Positions 29,313-38,343 of a DNA stretch of 64,000 bases are shown here, one piece after another. The notes below the pieces were generated by a model. The model searched no databases and was not told the DNA's origin. It was given only the letters and a program-made list of their open reading frames with translations. The position numbers and the translations under genes were made by a program. The DNA comes from Thalassobaculum fulvum (GTDB lineage: Bacteria > Pseudomonadota > Alphaproteobacteria > Thalassobaculales > Thalassobaculaceae): the NCBI RefSeq assembly GCF_014652915.1, contig NZ_BMZS01000003.1, positions 434,001 through 498,000 on the forward strand, written 5' to 3'. Position 1 is the stretch's first letter; every line of letters starts with the position of its first letter.

Positions 29313-29519
29313 TCGGCGCTCCGTCCATGAAGGTCAACAGCGCAATATGCACGTCATATTGAAACTGAATATATCATCTGAGTTACGATTCGGTAAATCA
29401 ATTTCCGATTCGCTGGTGGAATCCCTCAGATTGACCCGGCCATGCACAGTCACCGCTCCCTTGGCGCGTCTGGATCGGTCGCCTACCGTGCCGGCATCGT
29501 GGAGCGGATGAGGATCGCC

Positions 29520-30440
29520 ATGCGGATCGTGGTCATGGGTGCCGGCGGCGTCGGTGGATATTTCGGGGCGCACCTGGCCCGGGCAGGCCACCGGGTCACG
29601 TTCGTCGCCCGCGGCGCGCACCTGGACGCCATACGCCGCAACGGCTTCCGCCTGGAGGGATCGCGCGGCGACATCGTTCTCGAGGATGTCGACGCGACCG
29701 ATGACCCGGCGACGATCGGGCGCCCGGCCGACGTCGTGCTGTTCGCGGTCAAGCTGTACGACACCGAGGCGGCCGGAGAGAGGATCCGGCCGGTGGTCGG
29801 TCCGCAGACCATGGTGGTCAACCTGCAGAACGGCGTCGACGGCCCGGACCGGCTGGCCGGCGTCCTCGGCCCGGAAGCGGTGCTGGGCGGGGCCGCCTAC
29901 GTCTCCGCCCTGATCGCGGAGCCGGGCGTCGTCCGATACACCTCGGACATGTCGCGGATCGTGTTCGGCGAACTCGACGGCCGGGTCTCGGACCGCGCGG
30001 TCGCATTTCGCGACGCCTGCCGGGAGGCCGGGTTCGAGGCCGAGGTGTCGCCGGATATCCGGGCCACGCTGTGGGACAAGTTCGTGCTGTTGGCGACCAA
30101 TGCCGGCCTGACGACGCTGCTGCGCAAGCCGGCCGGCGAGGTCTACACCGACCCTGAGATCCTCGACCTCGCCGCGGCGATGATGCGCGAGGTCGTGGCG
30201 GTCGCGGCCGCCGAAGGGGTACGGACCTCGCCGGATATCGTCGACCGCTCGATCGCGCTGTCGAAGAGCTTTCCGCCGGGCATGTACGCGTCGATGTACC
30301 ACGACCTGGCGCGCGGCCGCCGGCTGGAGGCCGCCGGGCTGTCCGGACTGGTGGCGCGGCGCGGCCGGGCCTTGGGGGTGCCGGTCCCGCACCACACCAC
30401 GGTCTGGTGCGCCCTCAAGCCGTATGTGGAGGGCGGCTGA
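29520..30440 (+). CDS. 2-dehydropantoate 2-reductase family protein
   Basis: A 306-residue ketopantoate reductase (ApbA/PanE) family protein. NADPH-binding GAGGVGGYFG begins at residue 7, NLQNGVD follows near residue 100, and the catalytic-type Lys is in TLWDKFVLLATNAG. The length equals the family norm. True PanE reduces ketopantoate in coenzyme A synthesis, but paralogs with other 2-keto substrates are common, so no symbol is given. ATG 29520 is chosen because GAGGATCGCC precedes it; ATG 29508 with GTGGAGCGG is a close rival and adds four residues. Convergent with phoD, 5 bases apart. Confidence 0.87.
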   Translation: MRIVVMGAGGVGGYFGAHLARAGHRVTFVARGAHLDAIRRNGFRLEGSRGDIVLEDVDATDDPATIGRPADVVLFAVKLYDTEAAGERIRPVVGPQTMVVNLQNGVDGPDRLAGVLGPEAVLGGAAYVSALIAEPGVVRYTSDMSRIVFGELDGRVSDRAVAFRDACREAGFEAEVSPDIRATLWDKFVLLATNAGLTTLLRKPAGEVYTDPEILDLAAAMMREVVAVAAAEGVRTSPDIVDRSIALSKSFPPGMYASMYHDLARGRRLEAAGLSGLVARRGRALGVPVPHHTTVWCALKPYVEGG

Positions 30441-30445
30441 ACCGG

Positions 30446-32029
30446 TCAGGACGGCTCCGGTTCCAGGGTCGTCGACCACAGCGACCGGTCGGCGATGTCC
30501 TTCAGGGTGACGGTCATCGCCTCGGTGGTGCCGTCGATCGCGACATGGCCGAAGAACTGCATGCCGTCCCAGGGCGGCAGGTTCACCTGGCCGGCGCCCG
30601 GGTGCGAGGCGAACACCACCTCGGGCCCGAACGTGTCGTCGAGCCGGTTCGGCCCGAAGCTGCCGGCGTGGATCGGTCCCGACACGAACTCCCAGAACGG
30701 CGCGAAGTCCTGGAACGCCGCGCGGTTCGGATCGTAGCGGTGCGCCGCCGTGTAGTGCACGTCGGCGGTCAGCCAGACCGTGTTGCGCACGTCGTTCAGC
30801 TTGATGAAGCGCAGCAGGTCGGCGATCTCCAGCTCGCGGCCGCGCGGCGGGCCGTCGCCGTTGGCGCCGTTCTCGAAACTGCTCCGGGTCCGCCAGTCGT
30901 CGTAGACGATCAGGCCGAGCGGCATGTCGGAGGCGATCACCTTCCAGGTCGCCCGCGAGGCCAACAGCGCCTGCTTCAGCCAGCGGATCTGGTCGCGGCC
31001 GAGAAAGGCGGTCGCGGCCGATGCCGCGTCCTGATCGTTGCGGCCGTTCGGCCCGCGGTAGCTCCGCAGGTCGAGGAAGAAGACGTCGAGCGACGGACCG
31101 TAGGCGATCCGGCGGTAAACCCGGGCGGCCTCCAGCGGGTTCGTGCGCAGCGGCAGGTACTCGTGGAAGGCGCGGGACGCACGGGCGGCCAGCAGGTCGA
31201 CGCTCTTCACCGTGTAGCGGTCGTCTTCCTCGAGCATCTCGCCCGGGTACCAGTTGTCGACCACCTCGTGATCGTCCCACTGCGCGAGGATCGCCGTCGT
31301 CGCGTTGAACCGCCGGACATGCTCGTCGAGCAGGTTGTACCGGTAGTTGGCGCGGAACTCGTCGAGGGTCTCGGCGACCTTGGCGGTCGCTTCGGTGACC
31401 AGGTTCTTCCAGACCCGTCCGTCGGCGGTCTTCTGCTCGGACGGGATCGGGCCGTCGGCATAGACGACGTCGCCGGAGTGGATCAGGAAGTCGGCGTTCT
31501 GGTCCGCCATCGTGGCGTAGCCTCGCATGCCGCCCCATTCCGGGTTGATCCCCCAGCCCTGGCCGGCGGTGTCGCCGGTCCACAGGAACCGGATGTCGCG
31601 ACGCGCCGCCGGGGCTGTGCGCAGGCGGCCGACAACCGGCGCCGAGACGGCGCCGGGATAGTCCAGACTCTCGAACGCGATGCGGTAGAAGACGTCCTCG
31701 CCGGCCGGCAGGCCGTCGATCGCCAGCTTGGCGGTGAAATCGCCGGCCGCGAGCGCTGCCGGGCCGGCGATCGTGCGCGGGTTCCGGAAGCTCTCGGTCG
31801 CCGCTAGCTCGACGCGCATCCTCGCCGGTCGGTCCGAGCGGGCCCACAGCACCGCACCGGAGGCATCCACGTCGCCCGCCTGGACGCCGTGCGTGACCGT
31901 GGGGCGGTCGCCGCGGGCGAAGGCTGGTCGCGGCGGACCGAGCAGGCGGCCACCGCCGAGGACGGCGGCTCCCAGCAGCAGCCGGCGGCGGGTGACCAGG
32001 GGAGACCGAAGGCGGCGGGCTCGGGACAT
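30446..32029 (-). CDS. phoD: Alkaline phosphatase D, Tat-exported
   Basis: A 527-residue PhoD-family phosphodiesterase/phosphatase. The N-terminus has a twin-arginine signal, TRRRLLLGAA, with a hydrophobic run to about residue 38. An N-terminal Fn3-like PhoD_N domain begins THGVQAGDVDASGAVLWARS; the metallophosphatase core shows SGDVVYADG, QWDDHEVVDNWYPG and TADVHYTAAHRYD. PhoD enzymes use Ca/Fe and release phosphate from phosphate esters outside the cytoplasm. Start ATG 32029 is fixed by the Tat motif and ATGAGGTCGCC upstream. No Pho box was identified. Confidence 0.9.
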   Translation of the reverse strand: MSRARRLRSPLVTRRRLLLGAAVLGGGRLLGPPRPAFARGDRPTVTHGVQAGDVDASGAVLWARSDRPARMRVELAATESFRNPRTIAGPAALAAGDFTAKLAIDGLPAGEDVFYRIAFESLDYPGAVSAPVVGRLRTAPAARRDIRFLWTGDTAGQGWGINPEWGGMRGYATMADQNADFLIHSGDVVYADGPIPSEQKTADGRVWKNLVTEATAKVAETLDEFRANYRYNLLDEHVRRFNATTAILAQWDDHEVVDNWYPGEMLEEDDRYTVKSVDLLAARASRAFHEYLPLRTNPLEAARVYRRIAYGPSLDVFFLDLRSYRGPNGRNDQDAASAATAFLGRDQIRWLKQALLASRATWKVIASDMPLGLIVYDDWRTRSSFENGANGDGPPRGRELEIADLLRFIKLNDVRNTVWLTADVHYTAAHRYDPNRAAFQDFAPFWEFVSGPIHAGSFGPNRLDDTFGPEVVFASHPGAGQVNLPPWDGMQFFGHVAIDGTTEAMTVTLKDIADRSLWSTTLEPEPS

Positions 32030-32193
32030 GGCGACCTCATGCAAACGCGGGATGACGGTGCCGCGGCATCCTGGCGGACTCGGGTTGCCGTACCCGGACC
32101 TCCGGGTGACGGTGCCGTGACGCCCGTCTCGCTGTCCAGTGGCGCGAGTCTTGCTTGCGGTCGGAGAGGCCAATTGCCGAGAAGGAGGCGGCG

Positions 32194-32388
32194 ATGAACG
32201 GGAACACTCCGAGCCTGGTCGAGCGCGAAGCGACGATCTCGGCGGCCGTGCTGAAGGCGCGGGCGGCCGGCGCCGATCCCTATGCGCCGGTGTTCATGGG
32301 ATCCGGCAGGCGGGCGGGCCTCGTCGATCCGGTCGAGCGCGAATACCCCGCCTGGATGCTGTTCGCCGACCCGGTCGCGCTTCGCTAG
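32194..32388 (+). CDS. Hypothetical small protein (64 residues)
   Basis: A 64-residue frame with a strong ribosome site (GAAGGAGGCGGCG) before ATG 32194. Sequence features: VEREATISAAVLKARAAGAD, then YAPVFMGSGRR and an ending PAWMLFADPVALR. No domain recognised and no signal peptide. The stop codon lies in a 20-bp tandem duplication. Divergent from phoD. Coding is supported mainly by the ribosome site and the codon bias of the region. Confidence 0.5.
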   Translation: MNGNTPSLVEREATISAAVLKARAAGADPYAPVFMGSGRRAGLVDPVEREYPAWMLFADPVALR

Positions 32389-32415
32389 GGCCGGCCACGC
32401 TTCGCTGGGGCCGGC
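32378..32415. repeat. Two-copy 20-bp tandem repeat
   Basis: CGCTTCGCTAGGGCCGGC and CGCTTCGCTGGGGCCGGC, 20 bases apart, differing at one base. The first copy includes the TAG stop of the 64-residue gene; the base change removes the stop in the second copy. Confidence 0.6.
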
Positions 32416-32420
32416 AGCGG

Positions 32421-32600
32421 TCACCGCGGTCCGGTACCCGGTGCCTCCCGCGCCGGGATGGCGAGCCGCGGCAGCCATCGCCCCAGGTCGATCGGGAACC
32501 GCCGAAGGTGCCGCCGCGGCATGTCGAGCGGCGCCGGTTCGGGAACGGCGATCGGCGGGTCGAGCCGGAGCGTATCCGGCTGCGGTTGATCCTCGGGCAT
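32421..32600 (-). CDS. Hypothetical 59-residue protein divergent from opgH
   Basis: ATG 32600 is preceded by CAGGAGAGCGCA, a good ribosome site. The product is proline- and arginine-rich: an acidic start (MPEDQPQPDTLRLDPPIAVP), PEPAPLDMPRRHL, then a basic, possibly amphipathic stretch (RRFPIDLGRWLPRL). PLDMPRRHL faintly recalls the conserved PLAMPxQxL segment in the N-terminal region of many OpgH proteins, a part the neighbouring opgH lacks. It could be a real small gene or an inverted relic; no family recognised. Confidence 0.45.
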   Translation of the reverse strand: MPEDQPQPDTLRLDPPIAVPEPAPLDMPRRHLRRFPIDLGRWLPRLAIPAREAPGTGPR

Positions 32601-32779
32601 TGCGCTCTCCTGTACGGGCCGTCTCGGTCCGTTGAACCTTCGACCGGCGCCGGCGGTTCCGCCGGGGCGGCGACGGCGGACCGGGGCGGGCGGAACCGGC
32701 ATCCCCGCGGACGGTTTCGGGAACGGACCGGCGGCAGTCACGCCGGGTCGGCGACCACCGGCCGCGACGGGAAAGGGGA

Positions 32780-34573
32780 ATGCCACGATCCGAAAACCCG
32801 CCACCCGACCTGAGCGGGACGGTGCGCCCAGTCGGGGTGCGTCGGCTGTTCGTCGCGGCACTGTTCGCCGGGCTGGTGCTCGCGACGGCGGTCGTCGCCG
32901 TGCTCGGGTTCCGCGAGTTCCTGGCGGCGGGGCGTCCGCATCTTCTGGATGCGCCGCTACAGCTGCTGTTCGCCGTCCTGGTCGCCTGGCTGGCGGCCAA
33001 CTTCTGGATCGCCGCCTTCGGGGCGGCGGCCATGGCGTGGCGGCGGATGGCCGGAGACCACGGGTGCCGCCCCGTCCCGACCCGCCCGATCGGCCGGCGG
33101 CTGGTGGTGCTGATGCCGATCTGCGGCGAGGATGTGGACCGGGTGTTCGCCGGGTTGCGGGCGATGTATCGGTCGCTGGAAGCCGAACCCCGGCTGTCGG
33201 GCTTCCACCTGTTCGTGCTGAGCGACAGCCGTGACGTGGCGGTGGCACGGCGCGAGGAACTGGCCTGCAGCGCGCTGACCGCCGAGGTCGCCGGCGTCGG
33301 ACGGGTGTTCTACCGGCGCCGGCGCGACAACCGCGGCCGCAAGGCCGGGAACATCCAGGATTTCTGCGAGCGCTGGGGCGGTCACTACGACTACATGCTG
33401 GTGCTCGACGCCGACAGCCTGATGGACGGACGGACCGTCCTGCGGCTGGCCGACCGCATGGACGCCGACCCGCTGCTGGGGCTGCTGCAGACCTGGCCGC
33501 GTCCGGTGCGGGCCAGGTCGCTGTTCGGCCGCCTCCAGCAGTTCGCGGCTTCGGTGCACGGACGGGTGTCCGCCGAGGGGCTCGGGGTGCTGATGGGCGA
33601 TTCCTGCAGCTACTGGGGGCACAACGCGCTGATCCGCGTAAGCGCCTTCGCCGGCAGCTGCGGCCTGCCGGTGCTTCCGGGCCGGCCGCCGATCGGCGGG
33701 GAGATCCTCAGCCACGACTTCGTCGAAGCCGCGCTGCTGGTCGCCGACGGCTGGAAGGTGCGGATCATCGCGGACCGCGCCGGCAGCTTCGAGGAACCGC
33801 CGCCGAGCCTGATCGCCAGCGCCCGGCGCGACCGCCGCTGGTGCCAGGGCAACCTGCAGCACCTGCAGCTGGTGGCGGCCCCCGGGCTCGCCGGCATCAG
33901 CCGCTTCCACTTCTTGATGGGGGTGATGGCCTATCTGGCGTCGCCGCTGTGGCTGCTGTTCCTGACGCTCGGGGTCGTGCGCCTGGCGATCGGGGAATGG
34001 CCGGCGGGACCGGACGGCGGGGGGCTATGGATCGCGGTCGGGCTGCCGCTGCTGCTCCTGCTGCTGCCGCGGGCGTTCGGGCTGGTCGGGGTCCTCGCCG
34101 TTCCGCATCTTCGGCGTGGGCACGGCGGTGCCGTCGGCCTGATGGCCGGATCCGCCCTCGAACTGCTGCTGACCACGCTGACGGCGCCGGTGATGATGCT
34201 GCTGCACAGCCGCTTCGTGGCCGAGGTGATGCTGGGACGGAACTCCGGCTGGGGGCCGCAGCGCCGCGCCGGCGACGGCGAGCCGTTCGCCGACGTGCTG
34301 CGGGCGCACGGGGTGCACACCGTCGTCGGCATACTCCTCGCGGGCATCGTCGGCTGGAATTCTCCGGCGGCGCTGGCGTGGCTGGCGCCGGTGGTTGTCG
34401 GCCTCGTCCTGGCCGCGCCGCTGTCCTGGCTCGGCGGCCTCGAAGCGGCGGGCGCCGCGCTCCGCCGCCGCGGCCTGCTTCGGGTGCCGGAGGAGGGCGA
34501 TCCGCCGGCGGTCGTGAGGGCCGTCGGATTGCCCCGTTGCGACGCCGAGCGCTCGCGCGGTGGTCGGAGCTAA
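32780..34573 (+). CDS. opgH: Osmoregulated periplasmic glucan glucosyltransferase, short form
   Basis: A 597-residue GT2 membrane protein. Near residue 25 and residue 60 lie two hydrophobic segments, then the catalytic domain with LMPICGEDVDRVFAGLRAMY, YRRRRDNRGRKAGNIQDFC, VLDADSLMDG, GEILSHDFVEAALL and DRRWCQGNLQH; several membrane spans follow (about 375-550). This matches OpgH/MdoH, which polymerises beta-1,2-glucan from UDP-glucose across the inner membrane. It lacks the N-terminal extension of about 100 residues and the C-terminal cytoplasmic tail of the enterobacterial enzyme. No opgG lies beside it. Convergent with the dienelactone hydrolase gene. Confidence 0.88.
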   Translation: MPRSENPPPDLSGTVRPVGVRRLFVAALFAGLVLATAVVAVLGFREFLAAGRPHLLDAPLQLLFAVLVAWLAANFWIAAFGAAAMAWRRMAGDHGCRPVPTRPIGRRLVVLMPICGEDVDRVFAGLRAMYRSLEAEPRLSGFHLFVLSDSRDVAVARREELACSALTAEVAGVGRVFYRRRRDNRGRKAGNIQDFCERWGGHYDYMLVLDADSLMDGRTVLRLADRMDADPLLGLLQTWPRPVRARSLFGRLQQFAASVHGRVSAEGLGVLMGDSCSYWGHNALIRVSAFAGSCGLPVLPGRPPIGGEILSHDFVEAALLVADGWKVRIIADRAGSFEEPPPSLIASARRDRRWCQGNLQHLQLVAAPGLAGISRFHFLMGVMAYLASPLWLLFLTLGVVRLAIGEWPAGPDGGGLWIAVGLPLLLLLLPRAFGLVGVLAVPHLRRGHGGAVGLMAGSALELLLTTLTAPVMMLLHSRFVAEVMLGRNSGWGPQRRAGDGEPFADVLRAHGVHTVVGILLAGIVGWNSPAALAWLAPVVVGLVLAAPLSWLGGLEAAGAALRRRGLLRVPEEGDPPAVVRAVGLPRCDAERSRGGRS

Positions 34574-34584
34574 CCTGGCGGCGC

Positions 34585-35475
34585 TCAACCGGTCAGATGC
34601 CTGGCGAAGAACTCCAGCGTCCGGCTCCACGCCAGCTTCGCCGCCGCTTCGTCGTAACGCGGCGTGGTGTCGTTGTGGAAGCCGTGGTTCACGCCCGGGT
34701 AGATGTGCGCGGTGTAGGTCTTGCCGTTCGCCTTCAGGGCAGCCTCGTAGGCTGGCCAGCCGGCGTTGATGCGCTCGTCGAGCTCGGCGTAGTGCAGCAG
34801 CAGCGGCGCCTGGATCGCCGGCACGTCCTCGGCCCTGGCCTGGCGGCCGTAGAACGGCACCGAGGCGGCCAGGTTCGGGTAGGCGACCGCCAGGGCATTG
34901 CAGACGCCGCCGCCGTAGCAGAAGCCGACGCACCCGACCTTGCCGGTGCCGTCCGCATGCCCGGCCAGGAACTCGAAGCCGGCGAAGAAGTCCTCCATCA
35001 GCTTCACCGGGTCCAGCTGCCGCTGCATGGTGCGGCCATCGTCATCGTTCCCGGGATAGCCGCCGAGCGAGGTCAGCCCGTCCGGCCCGAGCGCGAGGTA
35101 GCCGGCCTTGGCGGTCCGCCGCACCACGTCCTCGATGTAGGGGTTCAGGCCGCGGTTCTCGTGCACCACCAGCACCGCCGGCAGCTTGCCGGCGGCGTTC
35201 GCCGGTCGCGCCATCAGTCCGCGCACCGTGCCGTGGCCCTTGGGCGAGGCGTATTCCACCACCTCGGTGCGGATCGCCGGGTCGTCCGGCGCCACCTGGG
35301 CGGCCAGGGCGTAGTTCGGCTGCAGGGCCTCGAGGGCGGCCACCGCCGCGGCGGTGCCGACGGTGAACTGGGCGGCGCGGTCGACGAACTGCCGACGCGA
35401 CAGGGTTCCGTGAACGTAGCCGTCGTACAGTTCCAACAGGCGCGGATCGAAATCGCTGGCTCGCTTGCGTTGCAT
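34585..35475 (-). CDS. Dienelactone hydrolase family protein with Tat-like leader
   Basis: A 296-residue protein. Residues 26-60 carry [20 protein letters not shown], a twin-arginine-like leader. The hydrolase domain has the DLH nucleophile GFCYGGG (Cys186), the acidic residue in YAELDERI and His in GVNHGFHND, so the Cys-Asp-His triad is complete. The family hydrolyses dienelactones in aromatic degradation or other cyclic esters; the exported variants in alphaproteobacteria have no assigned substrate. Start ATG 35475 gives 25 residues before the Arg pair, long for a Tat signal, so it could also stay membrane-anchored. Confidence 0.87.
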   Translation of the reverse strand: MQRKRASDFDPRLLELYDGYVHGTLSRRQFVDRAAQFTVGTAAAVAALEALQPNYALAAQVAPDDPAIRTEVVEYASPKGHGTVRGLMARPANAAGKLPAVLVVHENRGLNPYIEDVVRRTAKAGYLALGPDGLTSLGGYPGNDDDGRTMQRQLDPVKLMEDFFAGFEFLAGHADGTGKVGCVGFCYGGGVCNALAVAYPNLAASVPFYGRQARAEDVPAIQAPLLLHYAELDERINAGWPAYEAALKANGKTYTAHIYPGVNHGFHNDTTPRYDEAAAKLAWSRTLEFFARHLTG

Positions 35476-35714
35476 GCTGCTCGCTCCGTGGCTCGTCGTT
35501 GTCGGGCCCCGGTCTGATCGTAAGACAAGCCGTCTGCCGACGCTTCAACGATCTCGTGAGCATCCCGGCCTGGCCGGCCGCGGCGTGCCGCAGGCCAAGC
35601 TGGCGTTGATCGGCGCCGGGGGCTGTCCGCTCGGTTCGTGCACGCGGCCGGCTCGCCTGCGACCGCCCGATCGCCGTCGTCGACGGGCGGCAACGGCGAG
35701 CCCGGCCGACCGGG

Positions 35715-36212
35715 TCACCCCGGGCCCAGCGGCTCCAGCCGTTCCTCGATGATCAGCCCGATCAGCATGTCCACCGTCTCGCCGTCCGAGGCCAGCGGCA
35801 GAACGAGGCGGCGGGTCGCGGCGTATTCGTTGCTCTCGATCATCATCGGCCGGCGCCAGAAGTGCGGCCGCCGTTCCACCGTGCAGCTCCGGAGCGCGTG
35901 CTCGATGTCGGCCAGGGTGCCGGGGGCGGCGATGTCCTCGAGCCAGCAGCCGGTGTGGTCGTGGCCGAAGATGCCCCGGATCCGGCTGCCCCACAGCCGG
36001 AAGCGGAAGCGCAGTCGACCGTCGCGGCGCACCACCTCGACCAGGTAGATCCGGCCGAGCAGGTGCGGGAAGTCGATCGGGTCGATGCCGCTGCGGGCCG
36101 GCAGGCGGCCGTCGCGATGGCGGTCGCGCCAGTACCCGAACAGCCAGCGGAACCGCTCGTCGTCGAGATCGGCGGGTACCGGATATGGCTGGCCGGGACA
36201 GTCGGACGGCAC
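35715..36212 (-). CDS. Stand-alone PAS_5 domain protein
   Basis: A 165-residue single PAS_5 domain: RFRWLFGYWRDRH, RSGIDPIDFPHLLGRIYLVE, RFRFRLWGSRIRGIFGHDHTG. The start is chosen at GTG 36212 (AGGGAGCGGAGCGTCC upstream); the open frame continues into the tRNA-Ser gene and so cannot be coding all the way. It faces away from another PAS_5 gene at 36683 with tRNA-Ser between them. No effector domain. Function unknown. Confidence 0.78.
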   Translation of the reverse strand: MPSDCPGQPYPVPADLDDERFRWLFGYWRDRHRDGRLPARSGIDPIDFPHLLGRIYLVEVVRRDGRLRFRFRLWGSRIRGIFGHDHTGCWLEDIAAPGTLADIEHALRSCTVERRPHFWRRPMMIESNEYAATRRLVLPLASDGETVDMLIGLIIEERLEPLGPG

Positions 36213-36369
36213 GGACGCTCCGCTCCCTGGTCGGTCGGCGCCGTGTCGGTCACTGAACGCCCCGCAATACGATGGACGTCCGGCCCACCGCTCCCCGCTG
36301 CAGGATAGACCGAGGACACGCCGCGCGAAAACCCGTTCGGCCGGGCGCGCGGGAAGCGGGCCGCGGGAC

Positions 36370-36459
36370 TGGCGGACGGGGTGGGATTCGAACCCACGGG
36401 AGGCTTGCACCCCCGGCGGTTTTCAAGACCGCTGCCTTAAACCACTCGGCCACCCGTCC
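36370..36459 (-). tRNA. tRNA-Ser (anticodon TGA)
   Basis: Ninety bases including encoded CCA. Acceptor GGACGGG/CCCGTCC, D arm with GCCGAGTGGTTTAAGGC, anticodon stem GCGGT/ACCGC with loop CTTGAAA (anticodon TGA, complement at 36423-36425), a long class II variable arm, and T loop GGTTCGAATCC. The long variable arm is the mark of tRNA-Ser. It lies between two divergent PAS_5 genes. Confidence 0.95.
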
Positions 36460-36682
36460 ATGCCGGTCGACGCGCGCGCATCGCATCGATACGCAAGGCC
36501 GGGCGCTCCCGCAAGCCGCGACGTGGCGGTTCCGCCGGTCGGCCGGGCCGGCCGTCGACGCGGACTTGCGGCGCGTGGCGGTTCCGGTCAGCATTCTTCC
36601 CGCCGCACGGCAGCACGCCGCCGAAGGGAGCGCTGGAGCATGGACGAGACGGGCCGCACGGAAGCGCGCGCCACGGCACCGG

Positions 36683-37162
36683 ATGCGTGAGCTGGCGGAC
36701 AGCGAGATCCGCGATTCCCGGCTGCAGCGTCTGTACGCGTACTGGCGGGAGCGGCATGTCGGGACGCGGCCGCCGGGCCGGGCCGACCTGGACCCCCTGG
36801 ACTTTCCCTATGCCGTCGGCTTCGTCACCCTGGTCGACGTCGAGCACGGGCCGCTCCGGTTCCGGTTCCGGCTGGTCGCCAGTCCGGTCACCCGGCACCT
36901 GGGATACGAACTGACCGGCAAGTATCTCGACGAGGTCCCGGAGCCCGCCATGCGCGGCTATCTCGAGGAGTCCTACCGCCGCGTCGTGGCGGCGTGCGGC
37001 GCGCTGCACGAGCGCGGCGAGCGGGTGCTCGACCGGCGCATATGGCGGCACGAGTCGATGCTTCTGCCGTGCTGCGACGCCGACGGCTCCGTGAACATGA
37101 TCATCAGTGCGCGGGTGACCGAGACCCCGCGGTCCCTGGCCGACCCTGCGCTTCCGGGGTGA
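36683..37162 (+). CDS. Stand-alone PAS_5 domain protein
   Basis: A 159-residue single PAS_5 domain: RLQRLYAYWRERH, GRADLDPLDFPYAVGFVTLV, FRFRLVASPVTRHLGYELTG. ATG 36683 is preferred since it gives the family N-terminus. A 16-codon frame from ATG 36640, with GGGAGCGCTGGAGC upstream, ends in TGA overlapping this ATG (ATGCGTGA), so translation may be coupled to a mini-leader. Followed after about 105 bases by mltB. Function unknown. Confidence 0.8.
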   Translation: MRELADSEIRDSRLQRLYAYWRERHVGTRPPGRADLDPLDFPYAVGFVTLVDVEHGPLRFRFRLVASPVTRHLGYELTGKYLDEVPEPAMRGYLEESYRRVVAACGALHERGERVLDRRIWRHESMLLPCCDADGSVNMIISARVTETPRSLADPALPG

Positions 37163-37268
37163 CCGGGCAGGCGGGGCAGGCGGGCGGTCGGCACGCGCCG
37201 TTGATGACGCACGCCGGCCGTGCGAGACAGGGGGCGGGGGAGCGTCCGTCGCAACTCAGGAGTGGCTC

Positions 37269-38282
37269 GTGCTTCGCACCGTCGTCGACCGCCGCATCGC
37301 CGGGGCGCTGTGCGCCGCGGTCGTTCTCGCCGGAACCTGCCTGTTCGGCGCGGCGAGCGCCTCGGCATCGCCGTCGCAACCGTTCGACCAGTGGCTCGCC
37401 GAAGTCCGGGCCGAGGCGCGGACGCAGGGCGTCTCCGACAAGACGCTGGACGCCGCGTTCGACGGCGTGCAGCCGATCCCCCGGGTCGTCGAGCTCGACC
37501 GCAACCAGCCGGAGTTCCGGCTGAAGTTCGACGAGTACCTGGGCCGGGTGGTGACCCAGGGGCGGATCGCCACCGGGCGCCGGCTGATGCAGGAGCACGC
37601 CGCCCTGCTCGACGAGGTGTCGGCGAAGTACGGTGTCCAGAAGCGGTTCATCGTCGCGCTGTGGGGCATCGAGACCGATTTCGGGCGGATCACCGGCGGC
37701 TTCCCGGTGATCGCGGCGCTCGCCACCCTGGCCTATGACGGCCGGCGCAGCGCGTTCTTCCGCAAGGAGCTGATGCTGGCGCTGCAGATCCTGGAGCAGG
37801 GCCACATCGCGGCGTCGGAGATGAAGGGCTCGTGGGCCGGGGCCATGGGCCAGAGCCAGTTCATGCCGTCCAGCTTCCATCGCTTTGCGGTCGACTACGA
37901 CGGCGACGGCCACAAGGACATCTGGGGCACGCTGCCGGACGTCTTCGGCTCGATCGCCCGCTACCTGTCGCAGTCCGGCTGGCGCGACGACATCACCTGG
38001 GGCCGCGAGGTCGCGCTGCCGCAGGACTTCGAGCGCCGGCTGATCGGCCTGGAGACCAAGAAGCCGCTGTCGGCGTGGCAGGACCTCGGTGTCCGCAGGC
38101 CCGGCGGCGGCGACCTGCCGGGACGCGACCTGCGGGCCTCGATCGTCGAGGTCACCGAGCGCAGCGGGCGGGCCCGCCACTTCCTCGCCTACGACGACTT
38201 CGAGGTGATCTTGAAGTGGAACCGGTCGACCTACTTCGCAATTGCGGTCGGTACGCTTGCCGATGCCCTGGATGCACGGTAG
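37269..38282 (+). CDS. mltB: Lytic murein transglycosylase B
   Basis: A 337-residue MltB (SLT_2) enzyme. A signal peptide (about 1-34, ending ASASAS) is followed by the catalytic domain with Glu135 in ALWGIETDFGR, then MGQSQFMPSSF and the DYDGDGHKDIWG Ca-binding-like loop. The protein ends with the catalytic domain; the peptidoglycan-binding extension of some homologs is absent. It cleaves the MurNAc-GlcNAc bond with formation of 1,6-anhydro ends in the periplasm. The GTG start has CAGGAGTGGCTC upstream. rlpA follows 61 bases later, and a D,D-carboxypeptidase after that: a cell-wall remodelling set. Confidence 0.93.
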   Translation: MLRTVVDRRIAGALCAAVVLAGTCLFGAASASASPSQPFDQWLAEVRAEARTQGVSDKTLDAAFDGVQPIPRVVELDRNQPEFRLKFDEYLGRVVTQGRIATGRRLMQEHAALLDEVSAKYGVQKRFIVALWGIETDFGRITGGFPVIAALATLAYDGRRSAFFRKELMLALQILEQGHIAASEMKGSWAGAMGQSQFMPSSFHRFAVDYDGDGHKDIWGTLPDVFGSIARYLSQSGWRDDITWGREVALPQDFERRLIGLETKKPLSAWQDLGVRRPGGGDLPGRDLRASIVEVTERSGRARHFLAYDDFEVILKWNRSTYFAIAVGTLADALDAR

Positions 38283-38343
38283 TCTGCGAGATATAGCGAT
38301 CTACGGCAGCGACACCACAAAATCCATGGGTCAGGGGAGTTGC

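Noticed and set aside
35476..35714. Possible small gene between the dienelactone hydrolase and PAS_5 genes
   Set aside because: Only an Arg/Pro-rich frame without a ribosome site; nothing supports coding.
36213..36410. Extended PAS_5 gene start up to 36410
   Set aside because: That frame runs into tRNA-Ser (36370-36459); a GTG with a good ribosome site at 36212 gives a normal-length protein.
36370..36459. tRNA-Ser as the attachment site of an integrated element
   Set aside because: No integrase, no repeated 3' tRNA end and no foreign-looking cargo is seen nearby.
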